Origin: Clostridia bacterium
GTDB lineage: Bacteria; Bacillota; Clostridia; Oscillospirales; Acutalibacteraceae
Reading direction: 5' to 3'
DNA: 64,000 bases
Assembly: GCA_017441385.1 (NCBI GenBank)
Contig: JAFRXY010000040.1
Span: 1-64,000, forward strand
Translations under genes and position numbers: made by a program
In this document: positions 46,774-56,310 of the stretch, piece after piece
Layout: each line of letters opens with the position of its first letter
Numbering within the stretch: position 1 is the stretch's first letter
The notes under the pieces: generated by a model
The model's database searches: none
What the model saw: the letters and a program-made list of their open reading frames with translations, nothing else
Told to the model about the DNA's origin: nothing

Positions 46774-48351
46774 ATGGCTGGTATAGGTTTTGAATTAAAA
46801 AAGCTGATGGGCAAGGGCAACATTGTCAACCTTGTGGCAGGTACCACCTACGCTGTCATGGTTACGATAGGCCCTACCATACTGCTGGCTAGCACACTGA
46901 TGCTGATGTATGTTGTGCTGCCGTATTCATCGGAGGCGTTTGCCGACAGAGAATTTCTGTCGTCAACCATTCTTTATGTATTCATATTTTCCATGATCAT
47001 CACATCCCCGCTCAACTCGGTTCTGTCGAGGTACGTGGCGGATAAGATCTATCAGGAGCAGATAACCGACATCATGCCGGCTATCAATGTCGGTCTGGCA
47101 CTCAATATGGTGCTGGCTTTCCTCGCTTCGCTCTACATCGTATTCAGAGAGATCGAAGTGGGCATCGACCCCTTCTTCACGTTCCTGTCCTACTGGTTCT
47201 TTATGGTCATCAATATGTCGCTCTACCTGATGACATATGTGTCGGCCCTGAAGGACTACGGCAAGATCGGTATGGCTTACTTCCTCGGAATACTCGCCGC
47301 GCTGGTGTATGCCATCATTTCGGTTTATGTATTCCACAATGCGGTTTCCTACTCGATTCTCGGCTCCATGGTGCTTTGCTTCTCCATCATTTCCACCATG
47401 CTGTACGCCAACCTCAAGACCTACTTCAAGGTTTCGAGCAAGAATTACACCGAGGCGCTGAAATACTTCCTGCGCTTCAAGCCGCTGTTTATCACCAACT
47501 TCTTCTACACATTCGGACTTTATGTTCATAATTTCGTTTACTGGACGACCGACCGCAGCGCCTATATTGGCAATGTGTTCTGGACGGCTCCCGATTACGA
47601 CATGGCGACCTGTCTGGCGCTCTTTACGAATATTTCCACACTGGTTATCTTCGTCGTCAAGGCGGAAACCTCCTTCTTCGGTTCCTACCAAGCCTATCTT
47701 GAAACGGTCAACGGCGGCGGCGGCGAGGACATCGAGCTTGCCAAGAAGAACATGTTCCGCACGCTCAAGAGCGAGCTGTTCTACATTATCCGTTTCCAGT
47801 TCATTCTGACCATCATCTTCTTCATACTGGCTATGATCTTCCTGCCCGACTTCGGATTTGAAGGGGTCATTCTCTCCATCTATCCGGCGCTGGCAGCGGC
47901 CTACTTTGTCACCTTCATCATGTACTGCGAAGTCATCTTCCTTTTCTACTTTGATGACGGCGTGGGCACCTGCATGGTGACGATCGGCTTCTTCCTCGGA
48001 ACGCTGATCGGCTCCATCATCACCACCTACTTTGATGTGGTTTTCGCAGGTCTGGGACTTTTCCTCGGCGCTTTCATCGGCTGGACGATAGGATATATGC
48101 GTCTGCGCAGGGTCATTGACAAGATCGACGAGCAGATTTTCTGCCGCGGCATGATTGTGAATACCACTTCCGCCGGCAAGATGACCAAGAAACGCATTGA
48201 CGAAGCCGACGAGCAGCTGACCGCCCTCAAGAAGAGCAAGGAGGATAAGGTCAAGCAGGAGGCTGAGCAGCAGAAGCAGAAGATGTTCGCTGAGCAGAAG
48301 GCCAAGCGCGAGGCTGAGATGAGAGAAATCGCGCAGAAGGCAAAGAAATAA
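46774..48351 (+). CDS. pelG: PelG-type polysaccharide membrane protein
   Basis: 525 aa. PelG is a polytopic MOP-superfamily protein that moves Pel polymer through the membrane with PelD, PelE and PelF. MAGIGFELKKLMGKG at the N-terminus is the PelG signature. Twelve hydrophobic segments are seen between residues ~25 and 460. The last ~55 residues (KMTKKRIDEADEQLTALKKSKED and KQEAEQQKQKMFAEQKAKREAEM) form a charged coiled-coil tail that I do not expect in Pseudomonas PelG. A 38-bp duplication spans the stop codon. Confidence 0.95.
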   Translation: MAGIGFELKKLMGKGNIVNLVAGTTYAVMVTIGPTILLASTLMLMYVVLPYSSEAFADREFLSSTILYVFIFSMIITSPLNSVLSRYVADKIYQEQITDIMPAINVGLALNMVLAFLASLYIVFREIEVGIDPFFTFLSYWFFMVINMSLYLMTYVSALKDYGKIGMAYFLGILAALVYAIISVYVFHNAVSYSILGSMVLCFSIISTMLYANLKTYFKVSSKNYTEALKYFLRFKPLFITNFFYTFGLYVHNFVYWTTDRSAYIGNVFWTAPDYDMATCLALFTNISTLVIFVVKAETSFFGSYQAYLETVNGGGGEDIELAKKNMFRTLKSELFYIIRFQFILTIIFFILAMIFLPDFGFEGVILSIYPALAAAYFVTFIMYCEVIFLFYFDDGVGTCMVTIGFFLGTLIGSIITTYFDVVFAGLGLFLGAFIGWTIGYMRLRRVIDKIDEQIFCRGMIVNTTSAGKMTKKRIDEADEQLTALKKSKEDKVKQEAEQQKQKMFAEQKAKREAEMREIAQKAKK

Positions 48352-48406
48352 GAAAAAAGAAAGCAAGCGCGCAGAAGGCAAAGAAATAAGAAAAAAGAAA
48401 GCAAGC
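48331..48406 (+). repeat. 38-bp tandem duplication across the pelG stop codon
   Basis: GCGCAGAAGGCAAAGAAATA... occurs at 48331-48368 and again at 48369-48406, adding a copy of the last codons of pelG. Confidence 0.8.
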
Positions 48407-48700
48407 GCGCAGCGCCAATAAAGCGAGCGTATTTTCTCCAGGCGAGCGCGGGGTGCAGGGGACTGGTTCCCTGCCGGGGGTCTGGGGGCAGCGCCACCAG
48501 CGGGGCGGTGGGGCAGAGCCCCACGAGCGAGCCTAGCGTAGCGGTGCGAGCGAGCAAGACCCGCCCCGACCCGCAAAAAGGGGAGGGCGACTACAGACGG
48601 AGGAACCGACCAAAAGCAAGACCCGCCCCGACCCGCAAAAAGGGCATTGCCATCAACGCCCCCACCCGATCCATACAAAATTAAAAAAGGAGGCAGCAGG
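48407..48700. repeat. GC-rich hairpin repeats and 62-bp repeat, second copy
   Basis: The pelG-GT8 gap holds the same elements as 3901-4205: CAGGGgactggttCCCTG (48456-48473), GTGGGGCagaGCCCCAC (48508-48524, versus GTGAGGGC/GCCCTCAC in the first copy) and the 62-bp unit at 48573 and 48635. Its position inside an operon suggests it does not stop transcription fully. Confidence 0.75.
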
Positions 48701-49609
48701 ATGAACAGCGAAATGAATGTCGTCATCACGGTGGACGACAATTATATCCGACCGGCGCTGATCATGCTGGAATCGCTCTTTGAACAGAGCGGGGCGGGAA
48801 TTCATGTTTACCTGCTGCATTCCAACGTCTGCAAGGAAAATCTGAAGCGGCTTTCCGATCACGTGGGGAAGTACGGCGGGACATTCACCGATATTCCGGT
48901 GCCGCCGGAGCTGTTTGAAGGGGCGACGGTGACCAAGTACTTCACCAAGGAAATGTACTACCGCCTGCTGATTCCGCAGCTGCTGCCGGAGGAAGAGCGG
49001 GCGCTCTATCTTGACCCGGATATCATCATCTTCCGGTCGGTGGAGGCATTCTACCGGAGCGATTTTGAGGGAAAGCAGATGATAGCGGTGCCGGATTTTC
49101 TGGGCGACAGCTATTACCCCGAACGCAAGAAGAATCTCGGGCTTTCCGACGAATACCGGTATGTCAATTCCGGCGTGCTGCTCTTCAATATTCCGCTGAT
49201 GAAGGAACAATTCCGCATCGACGACATGTTCCGCTTCATGAATGAATGCGGGCTGCCGCTGGAATACCCCGATCAGGATCTGATCAACGTCTATTTCAGG
49301 GATGACCTGAAATACGCTCCCCGCGAGTACAATTTCACCACCGAATACGTCGGAACGGGGGATTTTTTGAAATATGTTTTCAGCCCCGGCTACAGGCGGA
49401 AGGAGCGCGAGCGGGTGGTCATTGCGCATTACATGGGCAAGTGCAAGCCGTGGAAGCCTTCGTACTACTACAAATACTACCGCAAATACCGATCCTATCT
49501 GAATCCCTATCTCACGCCGGCGGAAAAGCGGGAACTGCTGTTCCGGCCGTGGCTGGTGCTGCAATCGGTCTTCACCGCGGCGGCGAGAGTCATTTTTAAG
49601 GAGGGATGA
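48701..49609 (+). CDS. GT8-family glycosyltransferase
   Basis: 302 aa from ATG 48701 (AAAGGAGG upstream). GT-A fold, retaining, sugar-nucleotide dependent. MNVVITVDDNYIRPALIMLESLF is the GT8 start; the metal-binding DxD is D105-P-D107 in ALYLDPDIIIF; VNSGVLLFNI, YPDQDLINVYF and HYMGKCKPWK are the expected later motifs, the last with its His and Lys. C-terminal ~25 residues are hydrophobic and may touch the membrane. Followed with 4-nt overlap by a second GT8 gene; both likely add sugars to the Pel-like polymer or its acceptor. Confidence 0.9.
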   Translation: MNSEMNVVITVDDNYIRPALIMLESLFEQSGAGIHVYLLHSNVCKENLKRLSDHVGKYGGTFTDIPVPPELFEGATVTKYFTKEMYYRLLIPQLLPEEERALYLDPDIIIFRSVEAFYRSDFEGKQMIAVPDFLGDSYYPERKKNLGLSDEYRYVNSGVLLFNIPLMKEQFRIDDMFRFMNECGLPLEYPDQDLINVYFRDDLKYAPREYNFTTEYVGTGDFLKYVFSPGYRRKERERVVIAHYMGKCKPWKPSYYYKYYRKYRSYLNPYLTPAEKRELLFRPWLVLQSVFTAAARVIFKEG

Positions 49610-50532
49610 GGTTGAATGTTCTAATCACGGTGTCACAGAATTACTGCAAGTATTCTCTGACCATGCTCAAGTCCCTTTTTAAGCACAACAAATGTCCCAT
49701 CACGGTCTACCTGATGTATTCCAGAATCGACGACGCCATGCTGGAATATATGAGACAATTCATCGAGTCGGCGGGCAACCGCTTCATGCCGCTGAGAGTG
49801 GCGGACGGTATGTTCGATGACGCGCCGGTCAATATGCACTTCACCAAGGAGATGTATTACCGGCTGCTGGCCAGCCGCATGCTTCCCGAAAGCGAGGAAC
49901 GGGTGCTGTATATGGATCCCGATATCCTGATCAGGGGTTCGGTGGAGGAATTCTATTACCTGCCCTTCGACGGAAACATGCTGATCGCGATGTCCGACCC
50001 GCCGCAGCAGAACGACCCGAAATGCCCCGACAACCGGCCGCATTACGTCCGGCTGGGACTGCCCGAAGGCAGCCGTTACATCAATTCCGGCGTGCTGCTG
50101 ATGAATCTCCGGCTGATGCGGGAAAAGGGCTTCGATGTAAACAGCATTTTCGAGATCATCGAGGCCAAGAATAAAGACCTCATCTATCCCGATCAGGACG
50201 CGATCAACATCTATTTTCAGGACAGCATGAAGATATGGAAGAACCTGTATAATTACAACCCCGGTCTGCTGGCGAATGAAGTGGTCAGATGGGGACTCAG
50301 CAAGAAGTACAGGCGGCGGGAAAATCCCATCATCGTTCATTTCATGGGTCCGGTCAAGCCGTGGAGCATTCACTACCGCAACAAGTACTGCTTTGAGTAT
50401 CAGGAAGTCTACAGGGAGTTCGCTCCGCTGGGCTACCGGCTGCTCTGTCCCTTCCGTCCGGCGGTGGCGGTGTGCGGCTATGTGCTGACGGTGGTGTGCA
50501 TGATTCTTCATGTGCAGCGTCCGGGCAAATAA
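49606..50532 (+). CDS. GT8-family glycosyltransferase
   Basis: 308 aa; its ATG overlaps the stop of the previous GT8 gene by 4 nt, so the two are translationally coupled. LNVLITVSQNYCKYSLTMLKSLF start, DxD at D104-P-D106 (VLYMDPDILI), INSGVLLMNL, YPDQDAINIYF and HFMGPVKPW with conserved His/Lys. C-terminal hydrophobic helix (PAVAVCGYVLTVVCMILHV) suggests membrane attachment. The two GT8 proteins are clear paralogues (same FTKEMYYRLL block) and probably arose by duplication. Confidence 0.9.
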   Translation: MRLNVLITVSQNYCKYSLTMLKSLFKHNKCPITVYLMYSRIDDAMLEYMRQFIESAGNRFMPLRVADGMFDDAPVNMHFTKEMYYRLLASRMLPESEERVLYMDPDILIRGSVEEFYYLPFDGNMLIAMSDPPQQNDPKCPDNRPHYVRLGLPEGSRYINSGVLLMNLRLMREKGFDVNSIFEIIEAKNKDLIYPDQDAINIYFQDSMKIWKNLYNYNPGLLANEVVRWGLSKKYRRRENPIIVHFMGPVKPWSIHYRNKYCFEYQEVYREFAPLGYRLLCPFRPAVAVCGYVLTVVCMILHVQRPGK

Positions 50533-50671
50533 GCAAATAACCAAATAAATTACAGATATAATCCCCGACCGGCGCTTGCGGGCAGTCAGCGGGGTTTATA
50601 AGGCGGGAAGTCGCGCGCGTGACGCTCCCCGTTGAATAAGCGAATGATTTTCAAATATACAAAGGAAGGTT
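50533..50671. other. Intergenic hairpin inside the locus
   Basis: AATCCCCG (about 50560-50567) and CGGGGTTT (about 50590-50597) can pair, with no T-run behind. It lies before the SDR-PelD gene. May modulate expression; nothing else visible. Confidence 0.35.
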
Positions 50672-52897
50672 GTGGGTACAATTAAAGTTTTGATTGTAGG
50701 TTCATATGGTTTCTTTACCAATTCACTGGTGCAGCGCCTTGCCAAGGAAGGCTGCGAAATCTATATGATAACAGGAAAAAATTCTAAGCTGAAGGGCAGA
50801 GGCCTGCCCAGACACATCAACTATGATTTTGCGCTGGACGATCCGCTGATCCAGAACATCATCGACTCTATCGGGCCCGATTCCATGGTATTCGTCGGCT
50901 CTCAGGACACTTCTTTTGCGTGGAACAGCAATTCCGACGCGGCTGTCTTCAACGCGGCCATTTCCAATGTGCTTACCTGCGCCAGCAACGCCGGCGTACG
51001 GCACATGGTCTATCTGTCCTCCGCTGACGTGTACGGCACGGATTACGATACGCCGGTCACGGAGAAGAACAAGCCCGCACCTTCTTCCATCAGAGGACTC
51101 ACCCTGCTCAACGGCGAGGGTCAGTGCAAGATCTACAACGACAATACCGGCCTTAAGTCGGTCATTCTCCGTCTGCCTGCCGTCTACGGCCCGCAGGCCA
51201 ACACGGACGAAGAACTCAACATCGTCAGCAAGTGTTTCCTCTATGCCAGGATGGGCGTTTCCTTCGATTGCGACCTCGATATGGAATACAAGACCATCTT
51301 CATCGGCGACGCGGTGGACGCCACCTACAGAGCCATCGCCAACACCTCCATTCCCAACGGCACCTACAATGTCGAAGGCAACGAGTATGTTTCCAACAGA
51401 AACATTATCCAGATGGCGGAGAAGATCTGCGGCTCCAAGATCATTGTCAACGACGTCAAGTCCGCCGGCAAGGGCTGCACCTGCAACCCCGTGGGCAGCC
51501 TCTTCCAGAAGGCGACGGGCTACAAGCCGATCGTCACCCTCGAAAACGGCATGGAGCGCAATTACAAGTGGGTTGCGAGCAATTTCAGCGCACTTCAGGA
51601 AATTTACGCCACCAAGAAAAAGCGCGGCGACAGCGCGGCGTGGAACGAAAGCAAGAAGCGCATCAAGGAAATCGGCAAGGGCCTGCTCGCTTATATCGAG
51701 AGCATCGGCCTCTGCGGTATCGCCTGCGCCGGCACCTATTTCGCCAACGACTTCACCATGCTCAAGTCGCTTGACTTCTTTGTCATCTACATCATCATCA
51801 TGTCGGTCGTTTACAGCGTGACCCATTCCTACATCTCCATTTTCCTGTCGTCCATCATGTATGTCGTCATGAAGATGGTTTCCGGCATGGAATTCTCCGA
51901 GGTCGTTCTGGATTACGGAACGCTCATCAAGATACTCTTCTTCTTCTTAGTGGGTATTCTGGTCGGCTACAGCAAGGACAGACTCAAACTGAGGAATACC
52001 GAGCTGACAGAGGAAAAGGCCGCGCTGCAGGAAGAGCTTGCCAGAATCTACGACATCTCCGAGCGCCATATCCAGATCAAGAAGATGTTCGAGGAACGCC
52101 TGATCAATTACGACAACTCCATCGCGAAGGTGTATTCCATCGTTTCCCAGCTCGACCTGCTGGATTCCGAAAAGATCGTCAATTCGGCGCTGGACGTTAT
52201 CATTCAGATCATGGGCGTGCAGGACGTGGCGATTTACGTCAAGAGCAACGAAGGTCTTTACCGTATGTCGGGCGCTTCCTCCAGACGCGCTCAGAAGATG
52301 CGCAACATCATCAATCTGGAGGATTACGAACAGCTTGAAGGCGTGCTGCTGGAGGACAGAATTTTTGTCAACCGCAAGCTCGACGGCAATCTGCCTTCCA
52401 TGGTCGCGCCTGTTTTCTCCGAGCAGAGCATGATTTACATGATCATGCTGTTCAACATGGATTTCGACAAGATGACGCTCTATCAGGAAAATCTCTTCTC
52501 GGTTCTTTCCAAGATCATCGCCTCCAGCTTCGAGAAGGCTTACCGCTATCAGAGCGACACAAAGGATTCCCGCTATGTTCCCGGCACGAATGTCCTGCTG
52601 GCAAGCGCATTCACCGAGATTGTCAAGACCAAGCTGGAAGGCACCGGCCACAATGTCGCCGATTTCGCCGTGCTCCGCACAAGGGTGGACGACAACTCGC
52701 AGCTTATGGAAAAGGGCGCCGCTCTCGGCGGTATTCTCCGCGACAACGACTATGTCGGTCTGAGCGAAAAGGATCCCAACGAGCTGCTTATGCTGCTTAA
52801 CAACACGACCGAGAAGGATCTGCCCTTTGTTTACAAAAAGATCGCCCGCATTGATTTGGAGGCAGAGGTGGTGTCATTAGATGAATACAGGAATTAA
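50672..52897 (+). CDS. pelD: SDR domain fused to PelD (cyclic-di-GMP receptor)
   Basis: 741 aa from GTG 50672 (AAAGGAAGG upstream). Residues 1-~310 are an extended SDR/epimerase fold (KVLIVGSYGFF, VYLSSADVYGTDYDTP, LRLPAVYGPQAN, GTYNVEGNEYVS). The Rossmann glycine motif is incomplete, and the YxxxK helix reads LNGEGQCKIYN, so the catalytic Tyr and Lys are missing. Residues ~340-440 contain four membrane helices, then a coiled coil, then a GAF domain (~490-630). The C-terminal GGDEF-like domain has the I-site RxxD as R690-D-N-D693, but the five residues at the GGDEF place are EKDPN (699-703). This is the PelD state: binds cyclic-di-GMP, cannot make it. Overlaps pelE by 17 nt. Confidence 0.9.
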   Translation: MGTIKVLIVGSYGFFTNSLVQRLAKEGCEIYMITGKNSKLKGRGLPRHINYDFALDDPLIQNIIDSIGPDSMVFVGSQDTSFAWNSNSDAAVFNAAISNVLTCASNAGVRHMVYLSSADVYGTDYDTPVTEKNKPAPSSIRGLTLLNGEGQCKIYNDNTGLKSVILRLPAVYGPQANTDEELNIVSKCFLYARMGVSFDCDLDMEYKTIFIGDAVDATYRAIANTSIPNGTYNVEGNEYVSNRNIIQMAEKICGSKIIVNDVKSAGKGCTCNPVGSLFQKATGYKPIVTLENGMERNYKWVASNFSALQEIYATKKKRGDSAAWNESKKRIKEIGKGLLAYIESIGLCGIACAGTYFANDFTMLKSLDFFVIYIIIMSVVYSVTHSYISIFLSSIMYVVMKMVSGMEFSEVVLDYGTLIKILFFFLVGILVGYSKDRLKLRNTELTEEKAALQEELARIYDISERHIQIKKMFEERLINYDNSIAKVYSIVSQLDLLDSEKIVNSALDVIIQIMGVQDVAIYVKSNEGLYRMSGASSRRAQKMRNIINLEDYEQLEGVLLEDRIFVNRKLDGNLPSMVAPVFSEQSMIYMIMLFNMDFDKMTLYQENLFSVLSKIIASSFEKAYRYQSDTKDSRYVPGTNVLLASAFTEIVKTKLEGTGHNVADFAVLRTRVDDNSQLMEKGAALGGILRDNDYVGLSEKDPNELLMLLNNTTEKDLPFVYKKIARIDLEAEVVSLDEYRN

Positions 52898-53840
52898 CCT
52901 TGAACGCATGATCAACGGATTTCACTTTACCCTCAACACAAGAGATCCGAACTTTATCTATCAGATAGTTGTCGTCAATACCGCGATTGTGCTGGCTTAT
53001 CTGCTGCTCTTCACCCTGCTGGGCAAGTTCAGACCCGCTGTATGCAAATCCATCGTGATGTTCTTGACGCCTCCCTTCGGTGTCATCTGCTTCGTTGTCA
53101 ATTTCATCGTTTCCCTGTTTGACCGCAAGTCGGACATCGACTACCTCGAACTGACATTCAGCAAGGAAAAGAGAGAATTCGCCAAGCAGACCGACTACGA
53201 AACCGAGAAGGAATTCGTTCCTCTGGAAGAGGCGCTGATCATCTCCGATGTCGAGGATAAGCGCCGCGCGCTTCTCAACGTGCTGAAGGCCGACGTTTCC
53301 AACAACATGAAGTCGCTGGTCAAGGCGCTTGACAATGAAGACCCCGAAACAGCCCACTACGCTGCCGCGGCGCTCATGGATATTTTGCAGAAATATTCCA
53401 AGAAGCTCGCCGGATTCCAGCAGAAGTATCAGGAAAATCCGCAGGACGCCGACATCAACAAGGAATATGCCGATACCACCTTTGAGTATATCAGCAGCGG
53501 TGTTCTGGGCGAGATAGAGGTCAAGAAGTATTCCCATCTCTATGTGGAGCTTATCGACAATCTCAACACCTTCCATCCCGAAATGCTGGACACCGAGCAC
53601 TACAAGAACGTGGTGGAATGCCTTATCAACATAGGCAAATACGACGACGCCGACAGATGGGCCAATCTCTCCATCGAGCGCCAGCCCAATATGGAGCAGT
53701 CCTATCTCAACGCGCTCAACGTCAAGTACAAGACCGAGCAGTGGGATGATTTCAAGATCGTTCTCGACAAGATGCTCAAATCCGGCGCGCAGCTTTCACA
53801 GAAGGGCATAGGCGTTGTTCGTTTCTGGAACCGCAAATGA
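52881..53840 (+). CDS. pelE: PelE-like membrane protein with helical repeats
   Basis: 319 aa, ATG 52881 within the end of pelD. Two hydrophobic stretches (~26-47 and ~57-80: IVVVNTAIVLAYLLLFTLLG, VMFLTPPFGVICFVVNFIVSLF), then a soluble helical domain: a short HEAT-like part (~125-190) and TPR-like units (~215-310: YVELIDNLNTFHPEMLDTEHYKNVVECLINIGKYDDADRWANLSIERQP, YKTEQWDDFKIVLDKML). PelE in the Pseudomonas and Bacillus systems binds PelD and PelG and has the same layout. Position directly after PelD supports the call. Confidence 0.85.
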   Translation: MNTGINLERMINGFHFTLNTRDPNFIYQIVVVNTAIVLAYLLLFTLLGKFRPAVCKSIVMFLTPPFGVICFVVNFIVSLFDRKSDIDYLELTFSKEKREFAKQTDYETEKEFVPLEEALIISDVEDKRRALLNVLKADVSNNMKSLVKALDNEDPETAHYAAAALMDILQKYSKKLAGFQQKYQENPQDADINKEYADTTFEYISSGVLGEIEVKKYSHLYVELIDNLNTFHPEMLDTEHYKNVVECLINIGKYDDADRWANLSIERQPNMEQSYLNALNVKYKTEQWDDFKIVLDKMLKSGAQLSQKGIGVVRFWNRK

Positions 53841-53879
53841 TGCGGCGAAGCAAAAACTGACGCAGTAGGAGGGAAACGA

Positions 53880-56288
53880 ATGTTATCATTATCCGACGCA
53901 CTTGCCAATTTGTCCAATCTGCCGATGATCTCCAATATGATGACAAGCGGCTTCTTTGATCAGAAGGTCATGAACAACATATGGTCTTTCATATGGTTTG
54001 TGGTGGCTTACGCAATCTTATTTATTGTCATCCCTGCCAAGGTACTCAATCTGAAGCTCTGCGACGGGGAGTTTCTGGACAACGCGATGATCAGCATTAT
54101 CGTCAGTCAGGTGACGCTGGCTTCGATCGTGTATGTGCTGGGCTTCATGAAGATCTATAACAGGCTTACCTTAGGGCTGTCCATTATCTTTATCGTCTTG
54201 TTCTATGTGAAATTCAAAAACAGGATCAGTTTCAGGCAAAAGCTGAATGATTTTGTCTTTGTCCTGTCTGACATACTCAACGGACAGCTGAAATTCCCCA
54301 TCATTGTGCGCGATTATTTCGGCGAAAAACTCAGCAATATTTCGCATGGCCTCAAGAGATTCATCAAGTGGTACTTCAATAAGAATGTCGTTTATCACAT
54401 TCTCGGAACGGTCAGCCTGCTGGTGCTTGCGGTACGCCGCGGATATTTTGCCATGACGAGTCAGGCCTTCCCGACTTCTGACGTTTCGGTTCACACATCG
54501 TGGATCAACTTCCTGGACGCCGACTTCATTTTCAGCGACGGCATTTATCCCTTTGCCATGCACAATATCGTGTCTTCCTTCGCGAAGATCACATTCATTG
54601 ACGTTGTTACCGTCATGAGATTCATCGGCCCCCTCAACGCCGTCTTCATGGGCGTTGTGCTGATGGCGGTCATTTCGAGGGTCTTCAGAAGCCCCGGCGC
54701 GGCGGTTGTCACGGGTATGATCTACTGCCTGAGCAGCTTCGGCACCGGCGCGGTCATTGACCGTGTGTTCTTCTCGCTTCCTCAGGAATACGGCATGGTG
54801 TTCATTATTCCCACAGGATACTTTATGGTGAAGTTCCTGGAGGATCAGAGGAATATCGATCTCATTGCCTTTTCATTTTCCGCCTGCATGACCGTATCGG
54901 CGCATTTCTATAACGCGTTTTTCTCGGTGCCGCTCTGCTTCTGTCTGGTTCTTTTCTATATACCCATTCTGTTTCACAAAAAGGTATTTGTCAAGATGGT
55001 GCTGGCCGTGATTCTGGCGGCGGTGCTCAGCGTCGGGCCGATGCTGGTCGGTCTGACGCTGGGATACCACTGGCAGGGTTCTCTTGACTGGGCCGTCAGC
55101 ATGATGGAAAAAGGCAGCGATTCCGGGGAGCAGTCCTCCTCCGAAACCGCCGAAAAAGAAAAGTCCGGCGGTGAAAAGGCGGAGGACGAGGAACAAGGCC
55201 CCGATTTCATAGAAAAATCCGTCAATTCCTTCAAGTTCACCATGAAGAATATCACGGATTACTGGGGCTATGTGGTGTATATCTCTTCGGTTGTCTCCAT
55301 CGGTCTGGGCGCGCTGGTGCTCCTGACGACTTCCAAGAAGAAGCAGGCCAAGGTCGCCATCGGACTGGGACTGTATATGCTGCTCTTCAATTATATTATC
55401 ATGAATCCCACCACCTTCGGATTGCCGGCTCTGATCACGGGCGACCGTTCTCCGGTCTATCTGGTCTATCTCGGCGCCATCATGATCGGCGTGCCGTTCG
55501 GGCTTTTCTGGATCGTATTTGAGGAAAGACTCAAGCCGGTGCGCTGGGTGGGTTCCGTTGCCTTTGTGACGGCCGCCCTCTTTGTCATCGTGTTCATGGG
55601 ATCCACCTTCCAATCCAGCGCCTATTTCAGGCTGAGTTATTCCTCTGTCACAGAGCAGTACTACAGGATCAAGGAAACCCACCGCAAGGACACATGGACG
55701 ATTGTGTCCACGGTTGACGAACTGGCTCTCACCCGCAACAAGGGCTGGCACTACGAGATGTGGGAATTCATTTTCCGCATGGAGCAGTACGACCCCACCA
55801 GAGTCATACAGATTCCGACGGAATATGTCTATTTTGTCATAGAGAAGCGCCCGCTGAAATATGCCGACACCAATTATCTGGGGCAGGCGGAAACCCTCTA
55901 TCCCAGAGTCAGCAAGGATGCGGCGAACCAGCTTCTTTCGGAGCAGACCGTCCGCACAAGGAAAAAGAGCGACTACTACGGCATCTATGAAAACAGACTC
56001 GCGATTATGTCCAAAGCCTATTTCTGGGCGGAGAAGTACATGAGCTACTTCCCGGATCAGATGAGCGTCTACTATGAGGACATGGACATTATCATCTACG
56101 AGATCAAGCAGAATATGTACGCTCTGAATAACTTTGCCATTGATTACGGCTACAATACGATCACCATGGAGCAATGGCTCATCGAACATCCCGAAGCGCT
56201 CGGACAGACCGCTCCCGCCGTTTCCGACAGCGACCTTGCCGCCGGCACGGAGGAGAACGCGGAGAATACCGCCGAAACAACGCCGTAA
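53880..56288 (+). CDS. Large polytopic GT-C-like membrane protein
   Basis: 802 aa, AGGAGG ribosome site. About 12 hydrophobic segments from residue ~35 to ~565, then a ~220-residue extracellular C-terminal domain rich in Tyr. The first large loop carries TSDVSVHTSWINFLDADFIFSDGIYP, with D201 and H205 arranged as in GT-C enzymes that use lipid-phosphate sugars. A Ser/Glu-rich loop (~415-440) sits mid-protein. No Pel component of this kind is known from Pseudomonas. The DPM1-like enzyme at the end of the locus could supply its lipid-linked donor (inference). Closest known family could not be named. Confidence 0.6.
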   Translation: MLSLSDALANLSNLPMISNMMTSGFFDQKVMNNIWSFIWFVVAYAILFIVIPAKVLNLKLCDGEFLDNAMISIIVSQVTLASIVYVLGFMKIYNRLTLGLSIIFIVLFYVKFKNRISFRQKLNDFVFVLSDILNGQLKFPIIVRDYFGEKLSNISHGLKRFIKWYFNKNVVYHILGTVSLLVLAVRRGYFAMTSQAFPTSDVSVHTSWINFLDADFIFSDGIYPFAMHNIVSSFAKITFIDVVTVMRFIGPLNAVFMGVVLMAVISRVFRSPGAAVVTGMIYCLSSFGTGAVIDRVFFSLPQEYGMVFIIPTGYFMVKFLEDQRNIDLIAFSFSACMTVSAHFYNAFFSVPLCFCLVLFYIPILFHKKVFVKMVLAVILAAVLSVGPMLVGLTLGYHWQGSLDWAVSMMEKGSDSGEQSSSETAEKEKSGGEKAEDEEQGPDFIEKSVNSFKFTMKNITDYWGYVVYISSVVSIGLGALVLLTTSKKKQAKVAIGLGLYMLLFNYIIMNPTTFGLPALITGDRSPVYLVYLGAIMIGVPFGLFWIVFEERLKPVRWVGSVAFVTAALFVIVFMGSTFQSSAYFRLSYSSVTEQYYRIKETHRKDTWTIVSTVDELALTRNKGWHYEMWEFIFRMEQYDPTRVIQIPTEYVYFVIEKRPLKYADTNYLGQAETLYPRVSKDAANQLLSEQTVRTRKKSDYYGIYENRLAIMSKAYFWAEKYMSYFPDQMSVYYEDMDIIIYEIKQNMYALNNFAIDYGYNTITMEQWLIEHPEALGQTAPAVSDSDLAAGTEENAENTAETTP

Positions 56289-56310
56289 CGGAAGTGAAGG
56301 AGCTTGCAGC

